DNA of 64,000 bases from Microbacterium sp. (lineage in GTDB: Bacteria; Actinomycetota; Actinomycetes; Actinomycetales; Microbacteriaceae), in contig JARBUN010000014.1 in the NCBI GenBank assembly GCA_029239635.1, positions 1-64,000 of the forward strand, read 5' to 3'. Positions 28,820-37,277 of this stretch are shown here, piece by piece. Under the pieces are notes generated by a model that saw only the letters and a program-made list of their open reading frames with translations, ran no database searches and had not been told where the DNA came from. The position numbers and the translations under genes are program-made. The number at the start of each line of letters is the position of its first letter. Position 1 is the first letter of the stretch.

Positions 28820-29974
28820 TCACTCCCCCGGCATCGCGACGAACAGCTCGCCGCCGCTCACGACCAGGGGGCCCTCGTCGGCCGTGGCGAGCGCCGCCTG
28901 GCCGGGCGCGAGGCGCAGGCTCGTCCCCGACGCGCCCGTGACGGTCGCCTCCCCCGAGACGCCTACGGCGATCGAGACCCCGCGCAGGTCGACGCGCGCC
29001 GAGTCCGTCGAGGCCGGAACGTGAGCGAGGGCGAAGTCGGCGATGCCGGGCGCGAACAGCTCGACGCCGTCCCCCTCCGCTCGCGGTGCGAGCCGCGGTG
29101 CCGCCGCCGGACGGAAGTCGGCCAGACCGAGCAGTTCCGGCACGTCGATGTGCTTGGGGGTGAGACCGCCGCGCAGGACGTTGTCGCTGGCGGCCATGAT
29201 CTCCACGCCGAGACCGGCCACGTACGCGTGCAGCACCCCGGCGGGAACGAAGATCGCCTCTCCGCGGCGCAACTCGACGAGGTTCATGAGGAGGGCCACG
29301 ACGATGCCCGGGTCACCCGGGTACTCCTCGCGCAGGTGGCTCACGAGGGCCGCCTCCGCCGCGAAGTCGGAGGACGACACGGATGCCGCGGCCTCCACGA
29401 TCTCCTCGATGTCCGCCGTAGTCGCCTCGGCCAGCGCCCAGCCGATCGCGTCGCGCAGCGCCGCATCCGGCTCGGCGGCGGAGAGGCGTTCGCGCAGCGC
29501 GGCCACGCCCGCGGCGTCACCGAGAGCGCCGACGAGACGCCGCGTCTGATCCAGGTCGCGCAGACCCGCCAGGGCGGTGAAGGTCTCGCTCAGGGCGACG
29601 ATCACCTCGGGCTTGTGGTTGTCGTCCTTGTAATTGCGCGAGGCCGCATCGCGCGGAACGCCCGCGGCCTCCTCGTCCGCGAAGCCCCGGGCCGCCTGTT
29701 CCTTCGAGGGATGCACCTGGATCGACAGCGGGGAGCCGGCGGCCAGCAGCTTCAAGAGGTAGGGCAGGCGCTCCGGCGAACCGGCCGCCGCCGGAAGCCA
29801 CTCGTCGAGGGTGCGCTCCGACCCGTCGAGGACCCGTGCGGGGGAACCGGGGTGATCGCCGAACCACACCTCCGCCTCGGGGGCGCCCGTGGGGACGCGC
29901 CCCTCGAGCTCGGCGAGAAGGGTCGGGCTTCCCCAGGCGTAGTCGCGGGGCGTGTTCGAGAGGGCAACCAGCAC
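28820..29974 (-). CDS. manA: Mannose-6-phosphate isomerase, class I
   Basis: ManA interconverts fructose-6-phosphate and mannose-6-phosphate, feeding GDP-mannose and surface glycan synthesis; it is a zinc enzyme of the cupin fold. Zinc-site motifs are IQVHP (about 86-90), DDNHKPE (about 113-119) and the late GEAIFVPAGVLHAY (about 232-245), with ASDNVLRGGLTPKHID after it. The length of 384 residues is typical. The GTG start at 29974 is supported by a TAGGCT box 7 nt upstream. It is divergent from the O-antigen-ligase gene at 30037. Confidence 0.95.
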   Translation of the reverse strand: MLVALSNTPRDYAWGSPTLLAELEGRVPTGAPEAEVWFGDHPGSPARVLDGSERTLDEWLPAAAGSPERLPYLLKLLAAGSPLSIQVHPSKEQAARGFADEEAAGVPRDAASRNYKDDNHKPEVIVALSETFTALAGLRDLDQTRRLVGALGDAAGVAALRERLSAAEPDAALRDAIGWALAEATTADIEEIVEAAASVSSSDFAAEAALVSHLREEYPGDPGIVVALLMNLVELRRGEAIFVPAGVLHAYVAGLGVEIMAASDNVLRGGLTPKHIDVPELLGLADFRPAAAPRLAPRAEGDGVELFAPGIADFALAHVPASTDSARVDLRGVSIAVGVSGEATVTGASGTSLRLAPGQAALATADEGPLVVSGGELFVAMPGE

Positions 29975-29981
29975 GGGCGAA

Positions 29982-29987
29982 AGCCTA
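29982..29987 (-). promoter_or_regulatory. Leaderless-type -10 box for manA
   Basis: TAGGCT on the minus strand lies 7 nt before the GTG at 29974, with no Shine-Dalgarno sequence between. Confidence 0.5.
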
Positions 29988-30021
29988 GCGTTCCGGCCCC
30001 TCGCCCTCCGGACCCGGACGG

Positions 30022-30027
30022 TAGCCT
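30022..30027 (+). promoter_or_regulatory. Leaderless-type -10 box for the first O-antigen ligase gene
   Basis: TAGCCT lies 9 nt before the ATG at 30037. It shares the 62-bp divergent gap with the manA -10 box on the other strand; the two boxes are 35 bp apart. Confidence 0.4.
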
Positions 30028-30036
30028 GATTCCACC

Positions 30037-31437
30037 ATGGCCATGTACACGAACCATCCGGTCGCGGCGCCGCCGTCGGCTCCGGTGCGCGAGACCACCG
30101 GCCATCTGCTCCTGCGCGCGTGGTGCGTGTTCGTGATCGCCCTCGCCCTGGGCGGTGTCGGCCTGGTCAACGCGGTCGGTCCGACGCTCAGCACCGTGAT
30201 CGTCCTCGCCACCGCGGTGGTCTCCGCGGTCGTCTGGATCGTCGTGCGTCCGCCGGTGGCGTGGCGTCGTCTGCCGTGGCTCGCCTTCGGCTACGTGGGA
30301 TGGGCGTTCCTCTCCCTCCTGTGGAGCGCCTGGCCCGCGGCATCCGTCCTCACCCTTCTCCTCCTGGGCGTCACGACGTTCCAGGGACTCTTCGTCGGAG
30401 CGGTCCTGACGTGGCGCGACGTCGTGCGCGCCGTGGCGTCGGCGGCGAAATGGATCGTCGGTCTCTCCCTGCTGTTCGAGCTCGCGGTGTCGGTGTTCGT
30501 CCGCGGGCCGCTCCTGCCGGGTTTCGTCGTCCCGACCTCGCGCATGGACCCCATCGTGTACTGGTCGCGGGACAACCTCTTCGACGGGGGCCGCATCCAG
30601 GGCGTCTTCGGCAACGCCAACCTGCTGGCATCCGTCATGCTCGTGGCGATCATCGTCTTCGCGATCCGATTCGCCGCCGGCGCTCCGCGACGCCTCTGGC
30701 TGCTCGGGTGGATCGTCGTCGCGGCGTTCCTCTTCGTCCGCGCGGGTTCGGCGACCGCGGTGATCTCCGCGGCGTTCGTCGCGCTCGTCCTGGGGACCGT
30801 CCTGGTGATGCGCACCGCGAGCCGCCCCGGCGAGCGCACGCGGTGGTACGTGCTGTACGCGATCGTCGGCCTCGGCGGCGCGGCGGCCCTCTGGTTCGGG
30901 CGCGACGCGATCTTCGGCCTGCTGGGGCGCGGGGCCGACCTCACCGGCCGCGAGGGGATCTGGGCGGACGTGCTCGCCCGGGCGGCGGAGCGCCCGTTCA
31001 CCGGCTGGGGCTTCTCGACGCCGTGGATCGCCTCGGAACCTCTCATCGACGGCTGGATCGTCGACCACGGCCAGACGGTCGTCCAGGCGCACAGCGTGTG
31101 GATCGACGTCTTCTTCCAGCTCGGCGGTGTGGGGGTCCTGCTCTTCACCCTCGTGTATCTCGCGTACCTGTGGCGGTCCTGGTTCTTCGCGGTCGACCGA
31201 CCGCGGTGGGATCTGCGCGCCGATCGCCCCTACTCGCCCCTCACCCTCCTGCCCACCCTCATCGGCGCGCTGCTCGTGGTCCAGGGGCTCACCGAGTCGG
31301 GTCCGCTGCTGCTGTGGGGCTGGATGTTCGTCGTCCTGTTCGGGGCGAAGATCAAGCAGGCCCCGTTGGTGGGGGTGGGACCCGCCGAACAGAGCATCGC
31401 GATCGAGCGCGGCGAACCGCAGAGCGCCGGATCGTGA
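30037..31437 (+). CDS. O-antigen ligase family (Wzy/WaaL-like) membrane protein, copy 1
   Basis: The 466-residue protein has about eleven to twelve membrane helices and the large periplasm-facing loop typical of the Wzy_C/WaaL superfamily. The visible signature includes GVFGNANLLA (about 189-198) and GREGIWADVLARAAERPFTGWGFSTPW (about 305-331). Such proteins polymerise or transfer lipid-linked glycans at the outer membrane face. It is coupled to a second homologue by a GTGA overlap and divergent from manA. Whether it is a polymerase or a ligase cannot be told from sequence. Confidence 0.87.
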   Translation: MAMYTNHPVAAPPSAPVRETTGHLLLRAWCVFVIALALGGVGLVNAVGPTLSTVIVLATAVVSAVVWIVVRPPVAWRRLPWLAFGYVGWAFLSLLWSAWPAASVLTLLLLGVTTFQGLFVGAVLTWRDVVRAVASAAKWIVGLSLLFELAVSVFVRGPLLPGFVVPTSRMDPIVYWSRDNLFDGGRIQGVFGNANLLASVMLVAIIVFAIRFAAGAPRRLWLLGWIVVAAFLFVRAGSATAVISAAFVALVLGTVLVMRTASRPGERTRWYVLYAIVGLGGAAALWFGRDAIFGLLGRGADLTGREGIWADVLARAAERPFTGWGFSTPWIASEPLIDGWIVDHGQTVVQAHSVWIDVFFQLGGVGVLLFTLVYLAYLWRSWFFAVDRPRWDLRADRPYSPLTLLPTLIGALLVVQGLTESGPLLLWGWMFVVLFGAKIKQAPLVGVGPAEQSIAIERGEPQSAGS

Positions 31438-32774
31438 GCCCGGCGCCGTTCGCGCCCGTCCCCGCCCTCTCCTCCCTGCTCGCCTCGGCGGGCTTCGCCC
31501 GGGCCTTCACCCTCCTGGTCTTCGCGACGGTGTTCGGCGCGACCGCCATCCGGGGCGTCGCCGGCGACGTGACCCTCGCCACCCTCGTCCTCGGGCTCTG
31601 CGCCCTCGGCGTGGGCGTCCTCGCCGCGCGGCGGCGCGAGATCGAGCTCGTGCGTCTCGCGCCCACCACCCTCGTGCTGTTCGTCGCCTGGGCGGGGGCG
31701 AGCATCCTCTGGAGCGCCGACCCCGCCGCGAGCCTCGGCGGCTGGACCGAGCTGCTGGCGGTGTCCTTCCTCGCCGTCGTGATCGGACACGTGCGTGACG
31801 CGCTGCAGACCGTGCGCGCACTGGGTGACGTGCTCCGGTGGCTGCTGGGCGCATCGCTCGCGCTCGAGATCCTCAGCGGCATCCTGCTCGACGTCCCGAT
31901 CCCCTTCCTCGGCATCCAGGGCGACATCGCCGCGCTCGGTCCGGTCCAGGGCCTGTTCGGTACCCGCAACGTCCTCGGTTTCGTCACGGTCATCGCCCTG
32001 ATCACGTTCCTCGTCGAGTACCGCACGCAGTCGGTGCGCGCGGGCGCGGCGATCGCCTCGGTCGTCCTCGCCGGCTCCCTCGCCGCCCTGAGCGGGTCGC
32101 CCACCGTGATCGCGGTCGCCCTCACCACCGGCGCCGCGGCCCTCGCGCTCACTCTCGTGCGCCGACTCCCCGCGCAGCGTCGCTCCGTCGCCCAGGTGAT
32201 CCTCGGCGTCGGCGTGATCGCGGCGGTCGCAACGGCCTACGCCGCGCGAGAGGCCCTCGTCGCGATGGTCGACGCGCGCGCCGACTTCTCTCTCCGCACC
32301 GACCTGTGGACGGAACTGCTGACGTACGTGGCCTACCGACCGGTCGAGGGGTTCGGCTGGTTCGGCACGTGGTCGCCGGAGTCTTTCCCCTTCGCCGCCC
32401 TCAATTTCACCCTCGGCGAGAAGCACGCCTCCGCGCTGGACGCCTACCTCGACGTCCTCCTGCAGGTCGGGTGGGCGGGGCTGGTCCTCTTCCTCACCGT
32501 CGGCGCCCTGGCCCTCGCGCGCGGGTGGCTCGTCGCGAGCGAGCGACGCTCGGTCGTGCACGCGTGGGCACCCCTGACCCTGGTCGCCCTCCTCACCTTC
32601 TCGCTGTTCGAGAGCTTCACCCTGTCCGGCGCCGGCCTGTTGCTGCTGGTCGTCTGCGCCGTGCGCGCCGGGCAGTCCCGGTCCTGGCGGGAGAGCCTTG
32701 GACTCCGGATGCCGCCGGCACCGCCGACCGACGCGGGTCCGGGCGTTCAGGGCCCGCCCACCGCTGCCGGGTAG
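31434..32774 (+). CDS. O-antigen ligase family (Wzy/WaaL-like) membrane protein, copy 2
   Basis: This 446-residue paralogue lies directly downstream of copy 1. It repeats the family layout: about eleven helices, LFGTRNVLGFV near 178-188, and DLWTELLTYVAYRPVEGFGWFGTW near 288-312 as the putative catalytic loop. The two paralogues differ clearly in sequence, so the pair is old rather than a fresh duplication and may act on different glycans. The GTG start overlaps the previous stop. A 49-bp gap, with TAGACT at 32772-32777 as a possible -10, separates it from glfT2. Confidence 0.86.
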   Translation: MSPAPFAPVPALSSLLASAGFARAFTLLVFATVFGATAIRGVAGDVTLATLVLGLCALGVGVLAARRREIELVRLAPTTLVLFVAWAGASILWSADPAASLGGWTELLAVSFLAVVIGHVRDALQTVRALGDVLRWLLGASLALEILSGILLDVPIPFLGIQGDIAALGPVQGLFGTRNVLGFVTVIALITFLVEYRTQSVRAGAAIASVVLAGSLAALSGSPTVIAVALTTGAAALALTLVRRLPAQRRSVAQVILGVGVIAAVATAYAAREALVAMVDARADFSLRTDLWTELLTYVAYRPVEGFGWFGTWSPESFPFAALNFTLGEKHASALDAYLDVLLQVGWAGLVLFLTVGALALARGWLVASERRSVVHAWAPLTLVALLTFSLFESFTLSGAGLLLLVVCAVRAGQSRSWRESLGLRMPPAPPTDAGPGVQGPPTAAG

Positions 32775-32823
32775 ACTCCCCGCTGGCCGCCCGACGGCCT
32801 GCGCCTTCGACGAAAGACCCTTC

Positions 32824-34737
32824 GTGACGTACACCCTGCAGAACGCCGTGCTCCCGCTCGACCGCGACCCCGACCTTCTCCCGCTCTACGTCGACCCCGA
32901 GACGTGGTCGACGATCGACGAAGAGCCGGTCCGCGTGACCAACGTCGCGCAGCTGAGCAACATCCTGGACCGCCACCGCGCGCGCATCGTCGCCGGACGT
33001 CGCGTCTCGTTCGGCACCTACTTCAACGCCTTCCCCGCCTCGTACTGGCAGCACTGGACCGCTGTCCGCCGGGTGCGCCTGACGGTTCGCACCTCGGGCG
33101 ATGCGACGATCCTCGTCTACCGCTCGAACGGCGCGGGCACCAAGCAGCGCATCGAGACGCGCGAGGTGCGCGGAGAGTCCGCCGAGACCTCGGTCGACCT
33201 CGTCCTCGATCAGTACAGCGACGGCGGCTGGATCTGGTTCGACGTCGCCGCCGACCGCTCCGACGCGATGTTCGAAGGCGCCGCGTGGACGACCGAGGAA
33301 GAACCGGTCCGCCCGGGCAAGGCCAGCATCGGCATCACCACGTACAACAAGCCCGACTACTGCGTGAACACGCTCGAAGCGCTCGCTGATTCGCCCGACG
33401 TGCTCGACGTCGTGGACCGCGTCTTCCTCATCGACCAGGGGACCGATCTCGTCGCCGACCAGGCGACGTACCCCGAGGTGGCCGCGCGCCTGGGCGAGAC
33501 GCTCGAGGTCATCCGTCAGCCGAACCTCGGCGGATCGGGCGGATTCGCCCGCGCCATGACCGAGACCCTCCAGCGCCCCGAGAGCGACTTCGTCCAGCTC
33601 CTCGACGACGACGTCCGCATCGAGCCCGAGTCCATCCGCCGCTCGGTCGTCTTCGGCCGCTACGCCTCGGTGCCCACGATCGTGGGCGCGCACATGTTCG
33701 ACCTCCTCGACCGCCCGAAGCTCCACGCGTGGGCCGAGGTCGTCGACGACGCCCCCTTCATGTGGCGGGCGCTCTACCAGGAGCGCCTCCCCCACGACTT
33801 CAGCGTCGCCAACCTGCGTCAGACCCCGACCCTGCACATGCGGCTCGACGCCGACTACAACGGCTGGTGGATGTGCCTCATCCCCACCAGCATCCTGCGC
33901 GAGATCGGTCTGTCGCTCCCCGCGTTCATCAAGTGGGACGACGCGGAGTTCTGTCTTCGGGCTCGGGATGCCGGCTACCCGACGGTCTCCATGCCCGGTG
34001 TCGCACTGTGGCACGTCTCCTGGGTCGGCAAAGACGACTCGATCGACTGGCAGGCCTACTTCCACGCCCGCAACCGGATCGTGTCGGCGCTCCTGCACGC
34101 GCGCTCACCTCACGGCGGCACGCTCATCCGGCACAGCCGGCGCCTCGACCTGAAGCACCTCATGATGATGCAGTACTACCCGGTCGAGCTCCGTCACCGC
34201 GCCCTGCGCGACGTGCTCTCCGGCCCTGCGCACATGCGGAAGAACCTGGCGACCGCGATGCCCGAGGCGCGCGCCATCGCCAAGAAGCACCCCGAGACGG
34301 TCGTGCACAAGGACTCGGGAGTCCCCCTGCGCTCCCGCCGAGGACGCCAGGTGTTCCGTCGCCTGAAGCGGCACGAATTCGACAGCCCCACCGGCCTGCG
34401 TCTGCGCGTGTTCACCCTGCGCACCCTGGTGTCGCACTGGTTCCACACCCCGCGGCCCGAGAACGTCGCCCAGCCCGAGGTCGAGTTCGGCAAGGCCGAC
34501 GCCCACTGGTGGCGCGTTCCGTCCTTCGACAGCGCCCTCGTCAGCGCCGCCGACGGATCGGGACAGAACATCTACACGCGCGATCGCGCGCAGTACCGCC
34601 GCATGCTCCGCGAGAGTCTGCGCCTGCACCGCCGCCTGCAGCGCGAGTGGCCCCGCCTGTCCGACCAGTACCGCCGCGCTCTGCCCGACCTCGTCTCCGA
34701 GGCCCGGTGGCGCGCCACCTTCGAGGAGCAGTCGTGA
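32824..34737 (+). CDS. glfT2: Galactofuranosyltransferase GlfT2-like
   Basis: GlfT2 is the processive GT2-family (GT78-type in some schemes) enzyme that builds alternating beta-(1-5)/(1-6) galactofuran chains from UDP-Galf on a lipid carrier. At 637 residues it has the same length as the M. tuberculosis enzyme. The N-terminal beta-sandwich region (1-150) is followed by a GT-A core with the metal-binding DDD at 261-263 (VQLLDDDVRIEPE), the catalytic WDDAEF (Asp 372-373) and a metal-ligand His at 397 (ALWHVSW). A long helical C-terminus follows. The start GTG gives MTYTLQNAVLPLDRDP. It is coupled to the next GT by a GTGA overlap. Confidence 0.9.
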   Translation: MTYTLQNAVLPLDRDPDLLPLYVDPETWSTIDEEPVRVTNVAQLSNILDRHRARIVAGRRVSFGTYFNAFPASYWQHWTAVRRVRLTVRTSGDATILVYRSNGAGTKQRIETREVRGESAETSVDLVLDQYSDGGWIWFDVAADRSDAMFEGAAWTTEEEPVRPGKASIGITTYNKPDYCVNTLEALADSPDVLDVVDRVFLIDQGTDLVADQATYPEVAARLGETLEVIRQPNLGGSGGFARAMTETLQRPESDFVQLLDDDVRIEPESIRRSVVFGRYASVPTIVGAHMFDLLDRPKLHAWAEVVDDAPFMWRALYQERLPHDFSVANLRQTPTLHMRLDADYNGWWMCLIPTSILREIGLSLPAFIKWDDAEFCLRARDAGYPTVSMPGVALWHVSWVGKDDSIDWQAYFHARNRIVSALLHARSPHGGTLIRHSRRLDLKHLMMMQYYPVELRHRALRDVLSGPAHMRKNLATAMPEARAIAKKHPETVVHKDSGVPLRSRRGRQVFRRLKRHEFDSPTGLRLRVFTLRTLVSHWFHTPRPENVAQPEVEFGKADAHWWRVPSFDSALVSAADGSGQNIYTRDRAQYRRMLRESLRLHRRLQREWPRLSDQYRRALPDLVSEARWRATFEEQS

Positions 34738-35699
34738 CCGCGTTCGATCCGGCCACCGCGACCATCGTCGTCGTCACCTACAACCGCACGCACCTGCTGA
34801 CGCGCCTGCTCGAGAGCATCGAGCGGATGGACCCGGCCCCCGGGCACCTCGTCGTCATCGACAACGCCTCGACCGACGACACCACCCAGGTGGTCGAGTC
34901 GTTCCGCGATCGTCTTCCCACGGAGCTGGTCTACCGCCGTCTCGAGACGAACACGGGTGGGTCGGGCGGATTCAGCGAGGGCATGCGCGTCGCCTACGAA
35001 CTCGGATCCGAGTGGATCTGGCTCATGGACGACGACGTCGAGGTGGTCTCCGACGGCCTCGCACGCATGGGGCATTGGACGCCGCGCTTCCGCAGCATCC
35101 AGGGCCGGCGCTACGACTACGACGGCAGCGAGTTCTACTGGCAGTACCGGGTCGCCGAGTCCCTGGCGATCCCGATTCCCTTCGCTCCCGCCGGCTTCGA
35201 CGAGTCCGGCTTCAAGCCGATGAACTCGGGCTGTTTCGAGGGCATGTTCATCCACCGCGACATCGTGGCGAAGATCGGTCTGCCCGACCCGCGCTTCTTC
35301 ATCTACTGGGACGACCAGCTCTACGGCTGGCTCGCCTCCCGGCAGACGCCGTCGGTCATCGTGAACGAGTTCGTCCTGCGCCGCACGCGAGAGATCAAGC
35401 AGTGGGACATGGGCATCCGCCACATGAACGCCTCGAGCGACGCGTACCGGTACTACATCATGCGCAACCGCGCGTACCTGCAGAAGTACTATCGCGAGCT
35501 CGGCGTCTACCGCGCGCTGCCCTTCTCGGCCGGCACGGCGCTGACCTTCGTCAAGGAGCTCATCCGCCTGGTCGTCGTCGAGCGCAAGCTCCGCGGCACG
35601 AGCCACCTCTTCCGCGGGCTGCGCGACGGTCGACGCATCCTGCGCGACACGTCGTGGGAGCCCATGCCGCCGCTGGAGCGCGCTCAGCCCGTCAGCTGA
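34734..35699 (+). CDS. GlfT1-like initiating galactofuranosyltransferase
   Basis: The 321-residue GT2-fold protein starts TIVVVTYNRTHLLTRLL and has VIDNASTDDT, the nucleotide/metal motif WLMDDDVEV (about 97-105) and YWDDQLYGWLAS (about 190-201). The size and its place directly after glfT2 and opposite wzt/wzm match GlfT1 of mycobacteria, which adds the first Galf residues to the lipid-linked disaccharide. It could also add a different furanose; the acceptor cannot be read. It converges on the wzt-like gene with 24 bp between stops. Confidence 0.82.
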   Translation: MTAFDPATATIVVVTYNRTHLLTRLLESIERMDPAPGHLVVIDNASTDDTTQVVESFRDRLPTELVYRRLETNTGGSGGFSEGMRVAYELGSEWIWLMDDDVEVVSDGLARMGHWTPRFRSIQGRRYDYDGSEFYWQYRVAESLAIPIPFAPAGFDESGFKPMNSGCFEGMFIHRDIVAKIGLPDPRFFIYWDDQLYGWLASRQTPSVIVNEFVLRRTREIKQWDMGIRHMNASSDAYRYYIMRNRAYLQKYYRELGVYRALPFSAGTALTFVKELIRLVVVERKLRGTSHLFRGLRDGRRILRDTSWEPMPPLERAQPVS

Positions 35700-35723
35700 C
35701 GCGGGGTGCTCGGCGGCGCGGGT

Positions 35724-36464
35724 TCACCGCGTGGCGTAGTCCTCGTTGTAACGCTGGAGCACCTCCGCGATCGGGGCGTCCATCTTCAGCCGCCCGCCAT
35801 CGAGGTACAACCCGCGCGTGCAGAATCGGCGCAGGTCCTTCTCGTTGTGACTGACGAAGAAGAGCGTGCGCCCCTCGGCGAGCAGTTCGTCGATGCGGCG
35901 GTAGCACTTCTCCCGGAACGACCGGTCGCCGACGGCGAGCACTTCGTCGACGAGCAGGATCGGCTCATCGAGCTGCGACACCACCGAGAACGCCAAGCGC
36001 ACCTTCATGCCGTTCGACAGGTGCTTGTACGGGGTGTCGACGAAGTCGCCGATCTCGGCGAAGGCGATCATGTCGTCGAACCGGCGCGCGACCTCGGCGC
36101 GCGGCATCCCGTGCAGTCCCGCCGTCAGGCGGACGTTCTCGCGCACCGTCAGGTCGCCCACGAATCCGCCGGTGATCTCGATGAGCGGGGCGACCCCGCC
36201 CTCGACGGCGACGCGGCCCTCATCGGGAAGCAGCACCCCCGCGACGAGCTTGAGCAGCGTCGACTTGCCCTGGCCGTTGCGACCGACGACGCCAATCGAC
36301 TCCCCCGGCTGCACGCGGAACGACACGTCGCGCAGCGCCCAGAACTCGTCGGGGCGGGAGCGGCGGCTGCGGCCTCCGAAGAGGTCCTTCAGGCTGCGGG
36401 AGCCACGACGGTTGCGGCGGAACCGCACGCCGAGCCCGTGCACCTCGATCGCGGGGCCGGTCAT
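35724..36464 (-). CDS. Polysaccharide ABC exporter ATPase (Wzt-like, no C-terminal domain)
   Basis: The 246-residue nucleotide-binding protein powers export of a lipid-linked glycan. Walker A is GRNGQGKST (Gln at the variable position), the signature is LSNGMKVRL and Walker B is ILLVDEVLAVGD, all in the Wzt/TagH subfamily. It ends soon after the ATPase core, so it lacks the carbohydrate-binding Wzt C-domain found in the second exporter of this window. The start ATG shares a base with the permease stop (TGATG). The neighbours glfT2, glfT1-like and glf point to galactofuran as cargo, like Rv3781 in mycobacteria. Confidence 0.92.
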   Translation of the reverse strand: MTGPAIEVHGLGVRFRRNRRGSRSLKDLFGGRSRRSRPDEFWALRDVSFRVQPGESIGVVGRNGQGKSTLLKLVAGVLLPDEGRVAVEGGVAPLIEITGGFVGDLTVRENVRLTAGLHGMPRAEVARRFDDMIAFAEIGDFVDTPYKHLSNGMKVRLAFSVVSQLDEPILLVDEVLAVGDRSFREKCYRRIDELLAEGRTLFFVSHNEKDLRRFCTRGLYLDGGRLKMDAPIAEVLQRYNEDYATR

Positions 36465-37258
36465 CACAGCTCCTTCAGCACGGGACGCTCGAGTCGCGGG
36501 AACACCAGCAGACCGAGTCCGAGGATGCCGAGACTCACCGCCGCGCCCACGACCACCGTCAGGGTGTCCCACTGGTCGGGGAAGAACCCGACGCGGTAGA
36601 GGGTGAAGATCCCCGCGAGCGGATTGAACGCCGCGAGGTCGGTGAAGACGCCGGGGAGATTGCCGACGCCGTAGATGATCGGCGAGGCGTAGAACAGGGC
36701 CCGCAGCACCAGCCGCGTGGTGCGCTCGAGATCGCCGAACATCACGCACAGCGGCGCGACGATGAGACCGAGCCCCACGAGCAGGATCGTCTGCAGGAGC
36801 ACGGCGAGGGGGAAGGCCAGCAGGGCCCAGGACACCTGCGCACCCCCGAAGACGGCGAACAGCACGAGCACGGGCATCGAGAAGAGGAACTCGATGCCTT
36901 TGCTCACCACGATGCGGTTCACCCAGATCCACCGCGGGATCGACGTCGAGCGGACGAGCCGGGCGTCCTTCTTGAACGCCTTGGTGAAGTCGGTGACCGA
37001 CGAGTTGAACCACACCCACGGCAGGAGCGCCGTGATGAGGAAGACGATGTACGGGTCCTCCCCCACCGACCGGTGGAAGACCTGGGTGAAGACGAACCAG
37101 TAGATGCCGCTCATCACGAGCGGGTCGAGCACCGACCACAGGTACCCCAGAGCGCTCGTGGAGTAGCGCACGCGCAGGTCGCGCGACGACAGCAACCACA
37201 GCGAGTGGAGGGAGCGCCGCACCGAACCGGGGGCGCCGACGGTGGCGGGGGTCACCAC
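36464..37258 (-). CDS. Polysaccharide ABC exporter permease (Wzm-like)
   Basis: The 264-residue ABC-2 family membrane subunit has six helices. It begins with the typical cytoplasmic RSLHSLWLLSSRDLRVRYSTSALGYLWSVLDPL and has a conserved helix near ASPIIYGVGNLPG. It pairs with the ATPase directly downstream to flip a lipid-linked glycan. The start is a GTG at 37258, 19 nt after the acyltransferase stop, so it probably belongs to the glf-acyltransferase-wzm-wzt transcript. Confidence 0.92.
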   Translation of the reverse strand: MVTPATVGAPGSVRRSLHSLWLLSSRDLRVRYSTSALGYLWSVLDPLVMSGIYWFVFTQVFHRSVGEDPYIVFLITALLPWVWFNSSVTDFTKAFKKDARLVRSTSIPRWIWVNRIVVSKGIEFLFSMPVLVLFAVFGGAQVSWALLAFPLAVLLQTILLVGLGLIVAPLCVMFGDLERTTRLVLRALFYASPIIYGVGNLPGVFTDLAAFNPLAGIFTLYRVGFFPDQWDTLTVVVGAAVSLGILGLGLLVFPRLERPVLKEL

Positions 37259-37277
37259 AGAATCCTATGCGCGGGCG

